DNA of 64,000 nt, taken from assembly GCF_030269905.1 (NCBI RefSeq), contig NZ_BSVC01000010.1:114743-178742 (forward strand), written 5' to 3'. The first letter of the stretch is position 1, and each line of letters opens with the position of its first letter. This stretch comes from Pelosinus sp. IPA-1. Its GTDB lineage: Bacteria > Bacillota > Negativicutes > DSM-13327. Made by a program: the position numbers and the translations under genes. The notes beneath the pieces are model-generated. The model was not told where the DNA came from, did not search any database, and saw nothing but the letters and a program-made list of their open reading frames with translations. Positions 50,944 through 62,226 of this stretch are shown piece by piece.

Positions 50944-52032
50944 TTAACTAATCTGACTGTTTTGTAGTTCATCTCTGTGCCAATATAATTGATGCAGTTG
51001 CAAATCAGATAATGGGCTTTTTTGCATGGAAGCAATTCTCCTTACTTTTTCCAGCATATGCAGCGCTTCTGTCTGACTTAGGTCTAAATTCCACTGCAAG
51101 AATTTAATCCTAAGAGAAGCCGTCCCAGAATGTTTACCAATTACCAATTGCCGTGTTTGCCCGACTTCTTCCGGCTCTATGACTTCATAGAGTAAAGGAT
51201 TTTTAGTAATACCATCAACATGTATTCCTGATTCATGGGCGAATACATCGCGACCAATTAAAGCCTTATCCACAGGTAACTGTACTCCCATATACGACAA
51301 TATCTGTATGCAATCCGCTGTTAAGGAAATTCCAGACGGCATTTGTTCCTGTTTCCATAAATGTTTGACCACCATTAAGACTTCTTCCATAGCAGCATGA
51401 TTTGGCGATCCGACACCACTGACGGCTGCTGCTACATATTGAACTCCCGACCTGAGGGCTGCTAGACTATTAGCGCTGGCTAATCCGTAAGCATTATGCC
51501 CATGAAATTCCATAGGACAAGGTATCGTCCGCTGCAATTTTTCTAATTTGCGATAAACGCCAAACGGCTCTAGAGCACTTCCTATATCTTGATAAATCAA
51601 GCGTTTCACTTGATACCGAACTAGCAGGGACCAATAAAGCGTTAGTTCAGAAGTAGAAAGTTCTGCAGCATTTTCAATGCATACATATACTTCCTGCGCA
51701 AATTCTTGGGCTGCAGCTAATGCATCTGCAAGCTGATCCATTGATGGATGCAAAGGCTGATGACACCAGGTAATGATTAACCTTGTAAACCCCATCTGTT
51801 TTGCTTCTGCTATTTCTTCTAAGGAGGAGTGAGTTTTACAACGCAACAAAGGTAGTAAAAGGGACTGTTCTAAACTAGTACCACTTCTTTGCAAATGATG
51901 CAATGATACATCTACCGTTTCTATTGAATATTTCTTTAAAAGTGGTATCATCAGCTCAATAGCAGCTATCGGTGTACCTAAGCGCAATGCTTCGTTTATC
52001 GTCTGATCAACCACCATAACCATTTGTTTCAT
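50944..52032 (-). CDS. Homocitrate synthase, omega-type subunit with degenerate barrel
   Basis: About 362 residues. The N-terminal barrel is recognisable (FHGHNAYGLASANSLAA, with Ala in place of Asp) but lacks the catalytic DTTLRDGEQ segment, reading VVDQTINEALRLG instead. The C-terminal third (HESGIHVDGI, then VIGKHSGTASL) is the typical homocitrate/isopropylmalate synthase communication domain. It thus complements the catalytic subunit in the next gene, matching the omega/alpha pair of C. pasteurianum. Start at 52032 by position of GGGAGAG. It begins 40 bases after nifB. Confidence 0.85.
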   Translation of the reverse strand: MKQMVMVVDQTINEALRLGTPIAAIELMIPLLKKYSIETVDVSLHHLQRSGTSLEQSLLLPLLRCKTHSSLEEIAEAKQMGFTRLIITWCHQPLHPSMDQLADALAAAQEFAQEVYVCIENAAELSTSELTLYWSLLVRYQVKRLIYQDIGSALEPFGVYRKLEKLQRTIPCPMEFHGHNAYGLASANSLAALRSGVQYVAAAVSGVGSPNHAAMEEVLMVVKHLWKQEQMPSGISLTADCIQILSYMGVQLPVDKALIGRDVFAHESGIHVDGITKNPLLYEVIEPEEVGQTRQLVIGKHSGTASLRIKFLQWNLDLSQTEALHMLEKVRRIASMQKSPLSDLQLHQLYWHRDELQNSQIS

Positions 52033-52071
52033 TTCTATCACTCTCCCGCCTATTTTTTAAATGCTCCCCTT

Positions 52072-53349
52072 CTATGAGAGTTGCTGTTGTGCAAACAGTA
52101 ATCCTTGCTCAACGGTATCACAATATTCTACACTGACAATGCCACGTTCCAGAAGTTTCTGCTGGGCATGATAACCGATACGCATGGTAAGTACTGCATC
52201 ACAGTCAGCAATGGTATCAATTAATGCCTCGCGGCGTAACTGCTCTTCCTCACAATCATCCATTCCTAAACAGTATTTATCAACTTGACGGGTTTCCGTA
52301 AGGGAAATTCCTGTACCAGCTATTTCATAAATCAAAAATTCTGTGGCATGACCGAAATGCAGGTTAACTAATTTCCCTTGTTTAGAAGTTACAGCCACCT
52401 TCATTTTCTTTTCCTGTACCCCTTGTTCAACACTTGCTGGCAAAGGTGTAAGTGGTGACTCATTATCCCGAAATTCTTGGGAACGATCCGCGCCAAGCAG
52501 TCCAATGGCATCCGCACGGCATTGCTTGCAGTGGCGCATCTGCATGACATCTAATTCACAGGAATTTCTCATTTCATTGACATCTTTCATGGTAGTTTGG
52601 GGAAAGCTTTCAAAAACACTGCCCGGGGCTGGAATCAGCGGCATAATATTGGTAATATAAACACCAAGTTCCTTCATCTTCTTAACGACTTCTGGGATAT
52701 GGAGATCATTGATGCCTTTTAACATGACAATATTAATTTTTACGACGATTCCCTGGCTTGTGAGTTTTTGAATGCCAGTTAATTGATTTTCAATCAGAAT
52801 TTTTACGCCCGCTTCCCCTTCATAATGCTGTCCTTTATAGTTAATATGCTTATAGACCTTCGCCCCAATAACAGGATCTAAACAATTTACCGTTACTGTC
52901 ACATGAGTTACACCAAGCTCCACAATTTCCTGGGCATATTCTGGCAATAGCAGCCCGTTTGTTGAAAGACAAAAAACAATTTGCGGGTTTTCCTCGCGAA
53001 TTAAGCGTATCGTCTCCCGCGTATTTTCCCAATCCGCTAAAGCATCCCCAGGCCCTGCAATTCCTACCACACTAAGCTTTTCAACCGTTGCACTTACTCT
53101 GTCATATTTCTTTTTAGCCGCCTGTGGCGTAAGTATTTCACTAGTTACACCTGGACGACTCTCATTTACACAATCAAATTTACGATTACAATAATTGCAG
53201 CTAATATTACAGTAAGGCGCAACAGGCAGATGCATCCTGGCAAATTTTTGATGAGCGTCAAAAGAGTAACAGGGATGCTTCTGGTTTTTTTCCAACAAAG
53301 CAGCAGCCATTTGCATTTTGGTATCCGACGTTGAACCTGGGCAATCCAT
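52072..53349 (-). CDS. nifB: NifB, radical SAM nitrogenase cofactor synthase
   Basis: Builds NifB-co, the 8Fe carbide core needed by all nitrogenases. About 425 residues: a radical SAM domain with CNISCNYC (the CxxxCxxC cluster), further Cys residues (CNRKFDC, CxxC near 275-280), and a C-terminal NifX/NafY-like domain (from about 315, MKVAVTSKQGKLVNLHFGHA) that holds the product. The start at 53349 has GAGGTG six bases upstream. It is separated from anfK by a strong stem-loop at 53378-53420. No nifE or nifN is present, in keeping with an Fe-only system. Confidence 0.95.
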   Translation of the reverse strand: MDCPGSTSDTKMQMAAALLEKNQKHPCYSFDAHQKFARMHLPVAPYCNISCNYCNRKFDCVNESRPGVTSEILTPQAAKKKYDRVSATVEKLSVVGIAGPGDALADWENTRETIRLIREENPQIVFCLSTNGLLLPEYAQEIVELGVTHVTVTVNCLDPVIGAKVYKHINYKGQHYEGEAGVKILIENQLTGIQKLTSQGIVVKINIVMLKGINDLHIPEVVKKMKELGVYITNIMPLIPAPGSVFESFPQTTMKDVNEMRNSCELDVMQMRHCKQCRADAIGLLGADRSQEFRDNESPLTPLPASVEQGVQEKKMKVAVTSKQGKLVNLHFGHATEFLIYEIAGTGISLTETRQVDKYCLGMDDCEEEQLRREALIDTIADCDAVLTMRIGYHAQQKLLERGIVSVEYCDTVEQGLLFAQQQLS

Positions 53350-53377
53350 ATTCTTCACCTCAAACTTCTTCTATAAT

Positions 53378-53420
53378 GGTTCTGCCAGAACCTGATCATC
53401 ATCAGGAACTGGCAGAATCC
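53378..53420 (-). other. Strong intergenic stem-loop between anfK and nifB
   Basis: GGTTCTGCCAG..CCTGAT and ATCAGG..CTGGCAGAATCC pair over about 18 bases around a four-base loop. There is no T run on either side, so it is more likely an mRNA-stability or processing element that sets a higher level of the structural genes than of nifB-nifV. Confidence 0.65.
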
Positions 53421-53450
53421 TATAAGATTACAGTCAATCATTTCATGCGC

Positions 53451-54839
53451 TTACCAAACATTGAGAACCCATTCCTTGTTCTTCTTGTACTCCATATCAG
53501 TAAACAGCGTATTTGCCATCTCTTCGGCTAGCCACGTGGCTCCTGTGTAGCCAACGACTGGATGACGATGCAGTCCCGCACGGTCGTAAGTGGGGAAGCC
53601 TACGCGCACCATGGGAATATTGTAATCGATCGAGATAAACCGCCCCTTAGAATGACCGAGAATCAGATCCAGCTCAAGTCCCTCGTTCTTAATCCGGTTT
53701 TCCAGTTCCCACAAATCCGCATTCATAATGATTTCCATATCAAATGCAACATTTTCCTGCAGCGCTTTAATGCGGGGATCGTTAGGATAAGACGTGTTAT
53801 CATCTCCTAGCAGCAGCAGCATTGGTTTCATCTCCAGATCAAGACAAAACTCTGCAAGACCGACGACCAGATCAGCATTCCCGTAGATAGCGACTTTCTT
53901 ATCAGCAAAAAACATATGAGTAAGATCAGTCAGGGCATCAATAGCTATGCCTCGCTCACGAACCAGAGGCTCAGGTATTGGCTTGCCGGTCATCTTCTTC
54001 ACGTTCTGAAGAAAGATATCCGTGTTTCGAATGCCGATGGGAGTCGGCCCAATAATGGTAGGAATATCGAATTCGTTTTCCAGATATTTAGCGGCTTGGC
54101 CGCCTTCATACCTGTTTAGCGCAATCGTTCCCAGAGCATTTGCCGTTCCTGTCAGATCCTCAATCGTCGTGTTACCATAGGATACAGCATTGCCGTCTGG
54201 CATAAGAGGGGAGTCGAAGCTCTCGATTTCGAACAGAACCGTCGCATCTACCTGCATTTCTGCTAAAAGGTGTTTGAGTGCTGTTACGTCTCCAGGATTA
54301 ACCCATCCCGTTAACAGGTTAATTTTTCCGTTTGGTTGATCTTTCTTGGCAAAATGACTTACAATATCCTTCACTGCAACATCATAGCCGCTTACCATGC
54401 TTCCCTTAAAGCTGGGTGAATGAATGGGAATCAGATGAACTTCCCGACCAGCATATTTTTCTTTCAAAAGTCCATTATTCAGCTTTAATACAACACCATC
54501 AATATCATCACCGATAACCTCCGTCGAACAGGTGGAAATAATGGGTATTACTTTCACATGAGGATATCGCATCAAAAGCACATCGACTGCTTCTTCTACA
54601 CGATGAGTAGCACCAAACACTGCACCATCTTCATGCAGAGAAGAGGACGCAATCTCAAAACTCTCCTTGAAATGCTGGGAGAACAGCAGGCGGACGAACA
54701 TAACGCAGCCCTGCCCTCCATGAACGATCCCAATACATTCCTTTATTCCTATACTGGCATACTGCGCGCCACAAGGCTGGCATGTTAATATTGGATTGAT
54801 AACGCCGGCACGCTCTTTGTTTTTCACTTCACAATGCAT
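53451..54839 (-). CDS. anfK: Fe-only nitrogenase beta subunit AnfK
   Basis: Half of the FeFe protein; with AnfD it holds the P-cluster. 462 residues, the AnfK length, shorter than NifK because the N-terminal extension is missing. P-cluster Cys residues are at 20 (NPILTCQPCG), 45 (GGQGCVMFVR) and 104 (ISTCSTEVIGDD). It ends KNKEWVLNVW, as remembered for AnfK of Azotobacter. The start has AAGGAG seven bases upstream. It follows anfG by 68 bases, the standard anfHDGK order. Confidence 0.96.
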   Translation of the reverse strand: MHCEVKNKERAGVINPILTCQPCGAQYASIGIKECIGIVHGGQGCVMFVRLLFSQHFKESFEIASSSLHEDGAVFGATHRVEEAVDVLLMRYPHVKVIPIISTCSTEVIGDDIDGVVLKLNNGLLKEKYAGREVHLIPIHSPSFKGSMVSGYDVAVKDIVSHFAKKDQPNGKINLLTGWVNPGDVTALKHLLAEMQVDATVLFEIESFDSPLMPDGNAVSYGNTTIEDLTGTANALGTIALNRYEGGQAAKYLENEFDIPTIIGPTPIGIRNTDIFLQNVKKMTGKPIPEPLVRERGIAIDALTDLTHMFFADKKVAIYGNADLVVGLAEFCLDLEMKPMLLLLGDDNTSYPNDPRIKALQENVAFDMEIIMNADLWELENRIKNEGLELDLILGHSKGRFISIDYNIPMVRVGFPTYDRAGLHRHPVVGYTGATWLAEEMANTLFTDMEYKKNKEWVLNVW

Positions 54840-54907
54840 AGAAATACTCCTTTTCTTCTTTGTTTATTTTGCGTCCGCCGTGACGGCACAGTTTTTATTT
54901 GTACTCT

Positions 54908-55258
54908 TTAATAGTGAGGGTCGGTAAGCTCGGCATTCAGGGATCCCGTTATGGTTAAGTAATCCATGCGGTCTTTCAGTCCCTGCATAAGCAGCTTAAT
55001 TTCACCTTTGTCTAACGTAGTCAACCAGGAATAACGCTCTTTAAAAGCATCCGCCAAACATACCGCATCTACCCAATACACTTTATCCGTAGGAGTTTCT
55101 TTTTCAACAGGTTCTTCGCATAATATCTGCATGGTCTTAGTCAGGATACCCTCGTTTTGCTTTTCTCTATCCCAGGCACGGGAGTGAAACTGCCACAAAC
55201 AATTTTTCATAATATAATCTACTAGTTGTTCAACTCTGTCTTTCATCATATCCTCCAT
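54908..55258 (-). CDS. anfG: Fe-only nitrogenase delta subunit AnfG
   Basis: The small third subunit found only in alternative (V and Fe-only) nitrogenases. 116 residues. The central segments [30 protein letters not shown] and [17 protein letters not shown] are strongly conserved in AnfG. Its presence between D and K genes rules out a molybdenum nitrogenase. It begins 12 bases after anfD, with GGAGG before the start. Confidence 0.96.
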   Translation of the reverse strand: MEDMMKDRVEQLVDYIMKNCLWQFHSRAWDREKQNEGILTKTMQILCEEPVEKETPTDKVYWVDAVCLADAFKERYSWLTTLDKGEIKLLMQGLKDRMDYLTITGSLNAELTDPHY

Positions 55259-55270
55259 AACTATCCTCCC

Positions 55271-56854
<1,584 letters not shown>

Positions 56855-57001
56855 TTAATGGCATAATCCTTCACCTATACAAGCAGTTTGCTTAATCCGA
56901 TTGATTGTTTTCACAACATATCAACGCTGCATCACAGACACTTATGGAAGACTTCGTTGTCTATCTCATACAAATCTGAATACACTCTCACTATAATCGC
57001 A

Positions 57002-57409
57002 CTAAATTGCCGCATCTCCTGATTCTTTAGTTCTAACCCGAACCGCATCAAGCACTGGTAATACAAAGATTTTTCCATCGCCAACATTGTACTCTGTTTT
57101 ATTGGCGTCAATGATAGCATTGACAATCTTTGGGACATCTTGGTCATGGGCTAAAACGGTAAACATTCTCCGGGGAAATAAACGGGTCCCGTCTAGAAAT
57201 TCAGTTATCATCTTATCCGTATTCTGATCATCTTTCTGAGCCAACGCTAATAAGGTTGCTCTACGTTCAGCAATGATAGCTTTATCCTCTACCAATCTGC
57301 CCCGCCCCATGACCTTCAAGGCTGTAAAACCAGCAGCCCCCACTTGTACTAGTGCCTTTTTTGTAGCACTGACCTTATTCATCCTTACTACGGCTATAAT
57401 TTCTTTCAT
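57002..57409 (-). CDS. nifI2: NifI2, PII-like nitrogenase regulator
   Basis: A PII-family protein of 135 residues that with NifI1 binds the dinitrogenase and blocks it when ammonium is plentiful, a reaction known from methanogens and relieved by 2-oxoglutarate. The PII core is seen (MKEIIAVVRMNKVSATKKAL, VGDGKIFVLPV). The long T-loop region (residues about 40-80) with ERRATLLALAQKDD and FLDGTRLFPRRMF is specific to NifI2. It lies 12 bases after nifI1 between anfH and anfD, the standard place. Confidence 0.93.
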   Translation of the reverse strand: MKEIIAVVRMNKVSATKKALVQVGAAGFTALKVMGRGRLVEDKAIIAERRATLLALAQKDDQNTDKMITEFLDGTRLFPRRMFTVLAHDQDVPKIVNAIIDANKTEYNVGDGKIFVLPVLDAVRVRTKESGDAAI

Positions 57410-57421
57410 AACACCATCTCC

Positions 57422-57748
57422 TTATAGCCCAGCAATGCCGCTGGAAACGGTATATACTTCATCCGTAGAACTAATAAATATTTTCCCATCGCCAAAAGCG
57501 CCTTCTTCACCAGTCTTAGCATGGCGGAGAATAACATCCAATACATCATCTTTATCTTCATCATTAATCACTAACATAATGAGACTCTTAGGAATTTCAT
57601 CATATACAACATCGCCAAACTTAATACCCTTTTGTTTACCGCGACCTACAACATCCACTACAGTAGCAGCATGAAACCCAGCGCTAGAAAGCTCATCAAG
57701 AACCACTTCTTTTTTATCGGGTCTAACAATTGCTCTAACCATAATCAT
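57422..57748 (-). CDS. nifI1: NifI1, PII-like nitrogenase regulator
   Basis: Partner of NifI2 in post-translational ammonium switch-off. 108 residues of PII fold: MIMVRAIVRPDK, VVGRGKQKGIKFGDVVYDEIPK (T-loop) and GAFGDGKIFI (nucleotide-binding). The T-loop lacks the Tyr51 region of classical GlnB uridylylation sites, as is usual in NifI1. The ribosome site is GGGGGAG. It starts 34 bases after anfH. Confidence 0.94.
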   Translation of the reverse strand: MIMVRAIVRPDKKEVVLDELSSAGFHAATVVDVVGRGKQKGIKFGDVVYDEIPKSLIMLVINDEDKDDVLDVILRHAKTGEEGAFGDGKIFISSTDEVYTVSSGIAGL

Positions 57749-57782
57749 ATATGTGTTCTCCCCCTAGTTTTTTTGTTTTCAA

Positions 57783-58625
<843 letters not shown>

Positions 58626-58757
58626 TTAATTTATTTTTTAGCTCTAAAAGATTGGTGCTACTTTCACCTTCACTTTGATTGCCCAGCAAATTCATTTTTA
58701 CCACGTTGAAAAAAGAGAACCAACGTGTTATAATCTATAACGGGTAAATTGAATGAG

Positions 58758-58820
58758 CCTAGTGCCACTGGGATTATAAAGTTTGCCTAGCTTCATGGGT
58801 ACCACGAATACTCATGAAGC
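58758..58820 (-). repeat. anf leader unit, copy nearest anfH
   Basis: GCTTCATGAGTA, TTCGTGG, TACCCATGAAGC (a palindrome with 10 of 12 arm bases paired), then TAGGCAAACTTTATAATCCC and AGTGGCACTAGG on the minus strand. Confidence 0.75.
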
Positions 58821-58903
58821 ATTTTATCGTCTAAACCTATAAAATCACCACCCTTACTTAATAATTAGACCTATTTATATGAAAAATGGGTACACCAAAT
58901 AGA

Positions 58904-58965
58904 CCTAGCGCCACTGGGATTAAAGTTCCAGTCCCTTCATAAATACCACGAATACTTATAAAAGG
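58904..58965 (-). repeat. anf leader unit, middle copy
   Basis: CCTTTTATAAGTA, TTCGTGG, TATTTATGAAGG, then GACTGGAACTTTAATCCC and AGTGGCGCTAGG on the minus strand. The arms differ from the other copies yet still pair, while the centre is unchanged. Confidence 0.75.
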
Positions 58966-58975
58966 TTTTTACTTT

Positions 58976-59006
58976 GCTTCATGAGTACCACGAATACTCA
59001 TGAAGC
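58976..59006 (-). repeat. anf leader unit, palindrome-only copy
   Basis: GCTTCATGAGTA and TACTCATGAAGC are perfect 12-base arms around TTCGTGG on the minus strand. It lies 30 bases past the stop codon of the integrase-like gene and has no T run. Confidence 0.75.
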
Positions 59007-59036
59007 TTTTTATTATTTGTTTCGGATTATGTGGTC

Positions 59037-60035
59037 TTAATTACATTTGGCTTGCAACGTCATCCTATCATTTTCTAAATCATCTCTATGCCCTAATAGA
59101 TTACGCCTTTGATGGAAAGGACAGGCTGCATTATATTTTATCATCCATCGATCAAAAGCTGGTTGGATCATTCCTAATGATACGTCAAACGCTTCTGCAT
59201 CACTGAAAAAGTCATCCAAGAAATCTCGTTGAAAACGTTGTATAATGCCAAATTCATGCTTAGGCTCTAACCACTTGATGCCCATCGCTAGAATACTGCC
59301 CTCAATATTCCCTTCTTCCGCTTCCCAGTGATCTCGAGTCGATTTGAGAGAATGCAAAATAGTATGAATCTCGTAACCTCTTCTGCGATAAAAAGGACCA
59401 ATTTTTTCTTGCAACAACTTTAGCCCTATTTCACCAGAACAACGACGACTGACTTTGCCAAAAGCGTATCCATTATATAAATCAAATAGTAAGTGAAGAT
59501 AAAACATTTTATTTAACCTTCGGAAAAAGATACATTCATATACTAGTAAATCCCCGGGTCTAACTGCTGGAAAATTTCGGTCACGAAACGCCGGATTCAA
59601 TCGTTCAATGAACTGTACCTGTTTTTTGTCTAACTCTATTTCCTTATTAAAATAGAGTCGCATTAACTCCAGGCATACATCTTCTCTACTTTCAATACCA
59701 CACTCTGTACGCAGATTTCGTAGTTCTTCCATTGTCATAGAAATACCACGCTTATTTAAAAAATCCAATATACGAAAATCATTCCAGAAGGGATACTCTA
59801 AACAGATTGTCATTAATAAATCACTAAGTTTTTCGCTAGAAGATTTGCTACTTGTTACAGGAGGGACTGCTTCAGAAACAATGGTAACTCGATTGTTTTC
59901 ATTCCAGTATAAATGCTCAGTAAATCCAATCGATCCATCTGTCCATGGCGCATCTACTTCAACATCGCCCAGTATCATTATCTGAAGTCCTGTTACACCG
60001 TGCTTCTTCGATGCTAATATGCTGTTACCCGACAC
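59037..60035 (-). CDS. Catalytically degenerate IS481-like integrase/transposase protein
   Basis: 332 residues. A helix-turn-helix region (about 75-115: EYPFWNDFRILDFLNKRGIS) and an RNase H-like integrase core follow the IS481 transposase order. The catalytic triad is lost: the first Asp position reads VYECIFF (Glu167), the TDNG motif reads ILHSLKS (Ser229), and the Glu of VERF reads IIQRFQRDFLDDFF (Gln266). The frame is otherwise intact and no terminal inverted repeats were found, so it looks domesticated rather than decaying. The start is a GTG with AGGGGGTG upstream. It lies directly upstream of the anfH leader in the same direction; a DNA-binding regulatory role is my inference. Confidence 0.75.
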   Translation of the reverse strand: MSGNSILASKKHGVTGLQIMILGDVEVDAPWTDGSIGFTEHLYWNENNRVTIVSEAVPPVTSSKSSSEKLSDLLMTICLEYPFWNDFRILDFLNKRGISMTMEELRNLRTECGIESREDVCLELMRLYFNKEIELDKKQVQFIERLNPAFRDRNFPAVRPGDLLVYECIFFRRLNKMFYLHLLFDLYNGYAFGKVSRRCSGEIGLKLLQEKIGPFYRRRGYEIHTILHSLKSTRDHWEAEEGNIEGSILAMGIKWLEPKHEFGIIQRFQRDFLDDFFSDAEAFDVSLGMIQPAFDRWMIKYNAACPFHQRRNLLGHRDDLENDRMTLQAKCN

Positions 60036-60060
60036 AATACGCACCCCCTTATAAAAAGTA

Positions 60061-60110
60061 ATAGCCGACCGGAACGCACACAGGCATTCGGTCGGCACTT
60101 CGTTGTACTC
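60061..60110 (+). repeat. Hairpin repeat, family R4, copy 3
   Basis: GCCGACCG and CGGTCGGC enclose GAACGCACACAGGCATT, followed by ACTTCGTTGTAC. It sits in the leader of the integrase-like gene, between promoter and start codon. It resembles 47791-47840. Confidence 0.65.
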
Positions 60111-60153
60111 TAAACCAAAGACAACTTAAACATCATTAACTTAACTTGTTTTG

Positions 60154-60182
60154 ATTATACATCATGGTTTTATCCATTGCAA
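60154..60182 (-). promoter_or_regulatory. Promoter of the integrase-like gene
   Basis: On the minus strand TTGCAA (60177-60182) and TATAAT (60154-60159) with a 17-base spacer, about 120 bases before the GTG start. The rest of the gap 60036-60370 is AT-rich and holds repeat R4 and the next terminator. Confidence 0.65.
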
Positions 60183-60299
60183 TACATTTTAGTTAGTTTT
60201 ATTATTGTTGTTATATTCTGATTTCATATTCCTATTTCTATCATACATTAACTTGTATTAATAAATTTTATATTATATTACTTACTATAATCGCCAAAC

Positions 60300-60342
60300 A
60301 AAAGCATCCACAATACGACCAAAAGATTGCATAGTGGATGCC
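60300..60342 (-). terminator. Terminator of the aminotransferase gene
   Basis: On the minus strand GCATCCAC and GTGGATGC close a loop of about 22 bases and are followed by TTTTGTTT, roughly 30 bases past the stop codon. Confidence 0.65.
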
Positions 60343-60370
60343 TCAATCCATATGTTACGTTATTACTGAA

Positions 60371-61534
60371 TCACCTTAACCATTGCTTTATTCTAGAAAC
60401 CACTTCCACCAATCTCTCTTCAGGTTGTACTAAGGATATTCTGATAAAGCCTTCCCCACATTCGCCAAAGGCCCTTCCAGGGATGACTGCAACTCCCGTG
60501 TTTTTCAGCAAATCAACAGTAAAATCAAAAGAACTTTGCTCTGTTGGCACTTTAGCCCATATGTACATAGATGCCTTTGGACGTTCTACATGCCACCCCA
60601 TAGCACAAAAGCCATCCACAATAATATCTCGTCGCCTTTGGTAAGTAGCCGCCGTTTCTTTAACACAATCTTGAGGTCCTGTCAAAGCAGCGATGGCTGC
60701 AAGTTGTATAGGAGCAAATATACCATAATCAAAGTTTGATTTCAGACGTCCTAATAAAGCGATAACCTCCGCATTACCCACAATATAACCAATTCGGCAA
60801 CCACACATATTATAACTTTTCGATATCGAATTAAACTCTACGCCAATTTCTCTAGCCCCGGGAATACTCAAAAAACTATCTGGCCGATAATCATCAAAGA
60901 CCAGTTCACTATAAGCAAAATCATTACAAACCACAAAATTATAGCGATGTGCTAAGTTTACCACTTTTGCAAAAAATTCACGTGTCCCAGTGGCCGCTAA
61001 AGGATTATTGGGATAATTTAAGATCATTAATTTGGTACGCTTTAGCACTTCTTCGTCAATGGCGTCCAAATCTGGTAAATAGTTATTTTCTGCTGTTAAA
61101 CACATCCGCTGTAGTTCTGCGCCAGCAATGTGTGGGCCTACACTAAATATGGGATAGCCCGGATCTGGAATTAGCACTACATCCCCTGGATTGACGAGAC
61201 AAAGTCCAATGTGGGCTAACCCCTCTTGAGAACCAATCAAAGAATGAATTTCACTACCTGGGTCTAGTGTTACTCCAAATTTAGTCTGATACCAATCGGC
61301 AATGGCCTGCAATAATTCTGGTTTTCCCTTCGACAGGGTATAGCCATAGTTATTGCCACAATTAGCACCATTCCTCAACGCTTCCATAATATGAGGCGCT
61401 GGAGCCATATCTGGATTGCCAATTGACAATTGGATGATATCCTTACCCGAAGCCGCCACTTCCTTCTGCAAGTCCTCGATCTGTGAAAAAATCGCCGAAG
61501 TTAGCCCCTTCATACGCTCAGCCTGCTGAATCAT
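60371..61534 (-). CDS. Class I/II aminotransferase (LL-DAP/aspartate aminotransferase-like)
   Basis: A PLP-dependent aminotransferase of 387 residues, fold type I. IQLSIGNPDMAP at the N-terminus, NYPNNPLAATG (substrate/PLP Asn), the PLP Lys in SISKSYNMCGCRIGY and the carboxylate-binding Arg in GFIRISLV are visible. The sequence resembles DapL/DapC-type enzymes and aspartate aminotransferases of this subgroup. The substrate is not certain, and the neighbours do not help. It has its own terminator. Confidence 0.87.
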   Translation of the reverse strand: MIQQAERMKGLTSAIFSQIEDLQKEVAASGKDIIQLSIGNPDMAPAPHIMEALRNGANCGNNYGYTLSKGKPELLQAIADWYQTKFGVTLDPGSEIHSLIGSQEGLAHIGLCLVNPGDVVLIPDPGYPIFSVGPHIAGAELQRMCLTAENNYLPDLDAIDEEVLKRTKLMILNYPNNPLAATGTREFFAKVVNLAHRYNFVVCNDFAYSELVFDDYRPDSFLSIPGAREIGVEFNSISKSYNMCGCRIGYIVGNAEVIALLGRLKSNFDYGIFAPIQLAAIAALTGPQDCVKETAATYQRRRDIIVDGFCAMGWHVERPKASMYIWAKVPTEQSSFDFTVDLLKNTGVAVIPGRAFGECGEGFIRISLVQPEERLVEVVSRIKQWLR

Positions 61535-61685
61535 AGTATCCCCATCCTATCAAACTGTTTATTTTTTCCATTACAGTTAACATCCTACAGACTTCTACGC
61601 ATTTTTCTCGAACCCTGCCGAAAAATTCTTTTTTATATGTTTTTTGTCTTTAATCCTTCTAACTTTTTATAGAATGGTATCACAA

Positions 61686-61722
61686 TAAAAAAACTACCCA
61701 AAAAGATGTTAGTCTTTTGGAT
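61686..61722 (-). terminator. Terminator of the HIT gene
   Basis: On the minus strand CTATCCAAAAGA and TCTTTTTGGGTAG form a stem followed by seven T, 14 bases past the HIT stop codon. Confidence 0.8.
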
Positions 61723-61735
61723 AGCACTTTTTATA

Positions 61736-62167
61736 TTATAATTTTTCCTGGATCAGATTGATCCTTTTTAGATACTCCGCTTCGCTAAGTAATACTTTCT
61801 TTTCGGGCATCATTTCAAAGGTTCCGCCCCAAGACGGTCCATCTTGGTACTTCGGTACTAAATGAAAATGCAAATGGGAAAGTTTATCGGAATAAGCTCC
61901 GTAATTTAGCTTATCAGGATTAAAAGCCTTCATAATAGCCTTTGCTACCTTTGCTAAATCCTTCATATAGAGCTCATACTCTTTTTCATCTAACTCAGTG
62001 AGATGGTTTTGATGCCCTTTATAAGCCAATACACATCTACCCTCGTAAGTTTGTTCCTTAAATAGATACAACGTTGAAACTTCCATTTCTTTTATTTCGA
62101 TCATTAAATCATCTAACCGTTGATCCTTTAAGCAATAAAAACAATCATTTTTAGCACTCATGTCCAA
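61736..62167 (-). CDS. HIT family protein
   Basis: A nucleotide-binding hydrolase or transferase of 143 residues. The histidine triad is in LSHLHFHLVPKY and an N-terminal CFYC pair could bind zinc, as in several HIT proteins. The C-terminal WGGTFEMMPEK also fits. It is a single-gene unit with its own terminator. The substrate of bacterial HIT proteins is generally uncertain. Confidence 0.88.
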   Translation of the reverse strand: MDMSAKNDCFYCLKDQRLDDLMIEIKEMEVSTLYLFKEQTYEGRCVLAYKGHQNHLTELDEKEYELYMKDLAKVAKAIMKAFNPDKLNYGAYSDKLSHLHFHLVPKYQDGPSWGGTFEMMPEKKVLLSEAEYLKRINLIQEKL

Positions 62168-62226
62168 ATCTCCTTTACTGATGATTTCTCATGCATCAAT
62201 ATAGCAATCTCCAACGAGCTATTTAT

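Noticed and set aside
58700..58930. Sigma-54 (-24/-12) promoter for anfH
   Set aside because: TGGCAC and TGGCGC segments exist in the two leader units, but no GC follows at the required ten-base spacing, so the essential -12 element is missing. TGGTAAA...TTTGC near 58700 also has the wrong spacing.
59037..60098. A longer version of the integrase-like protein beginning at an ATG at 60098
   Set aside because: That start lies inside the R4 hairpin without a ribosome site; the GTG at 60035 has AGGGGGTG at the right distance.
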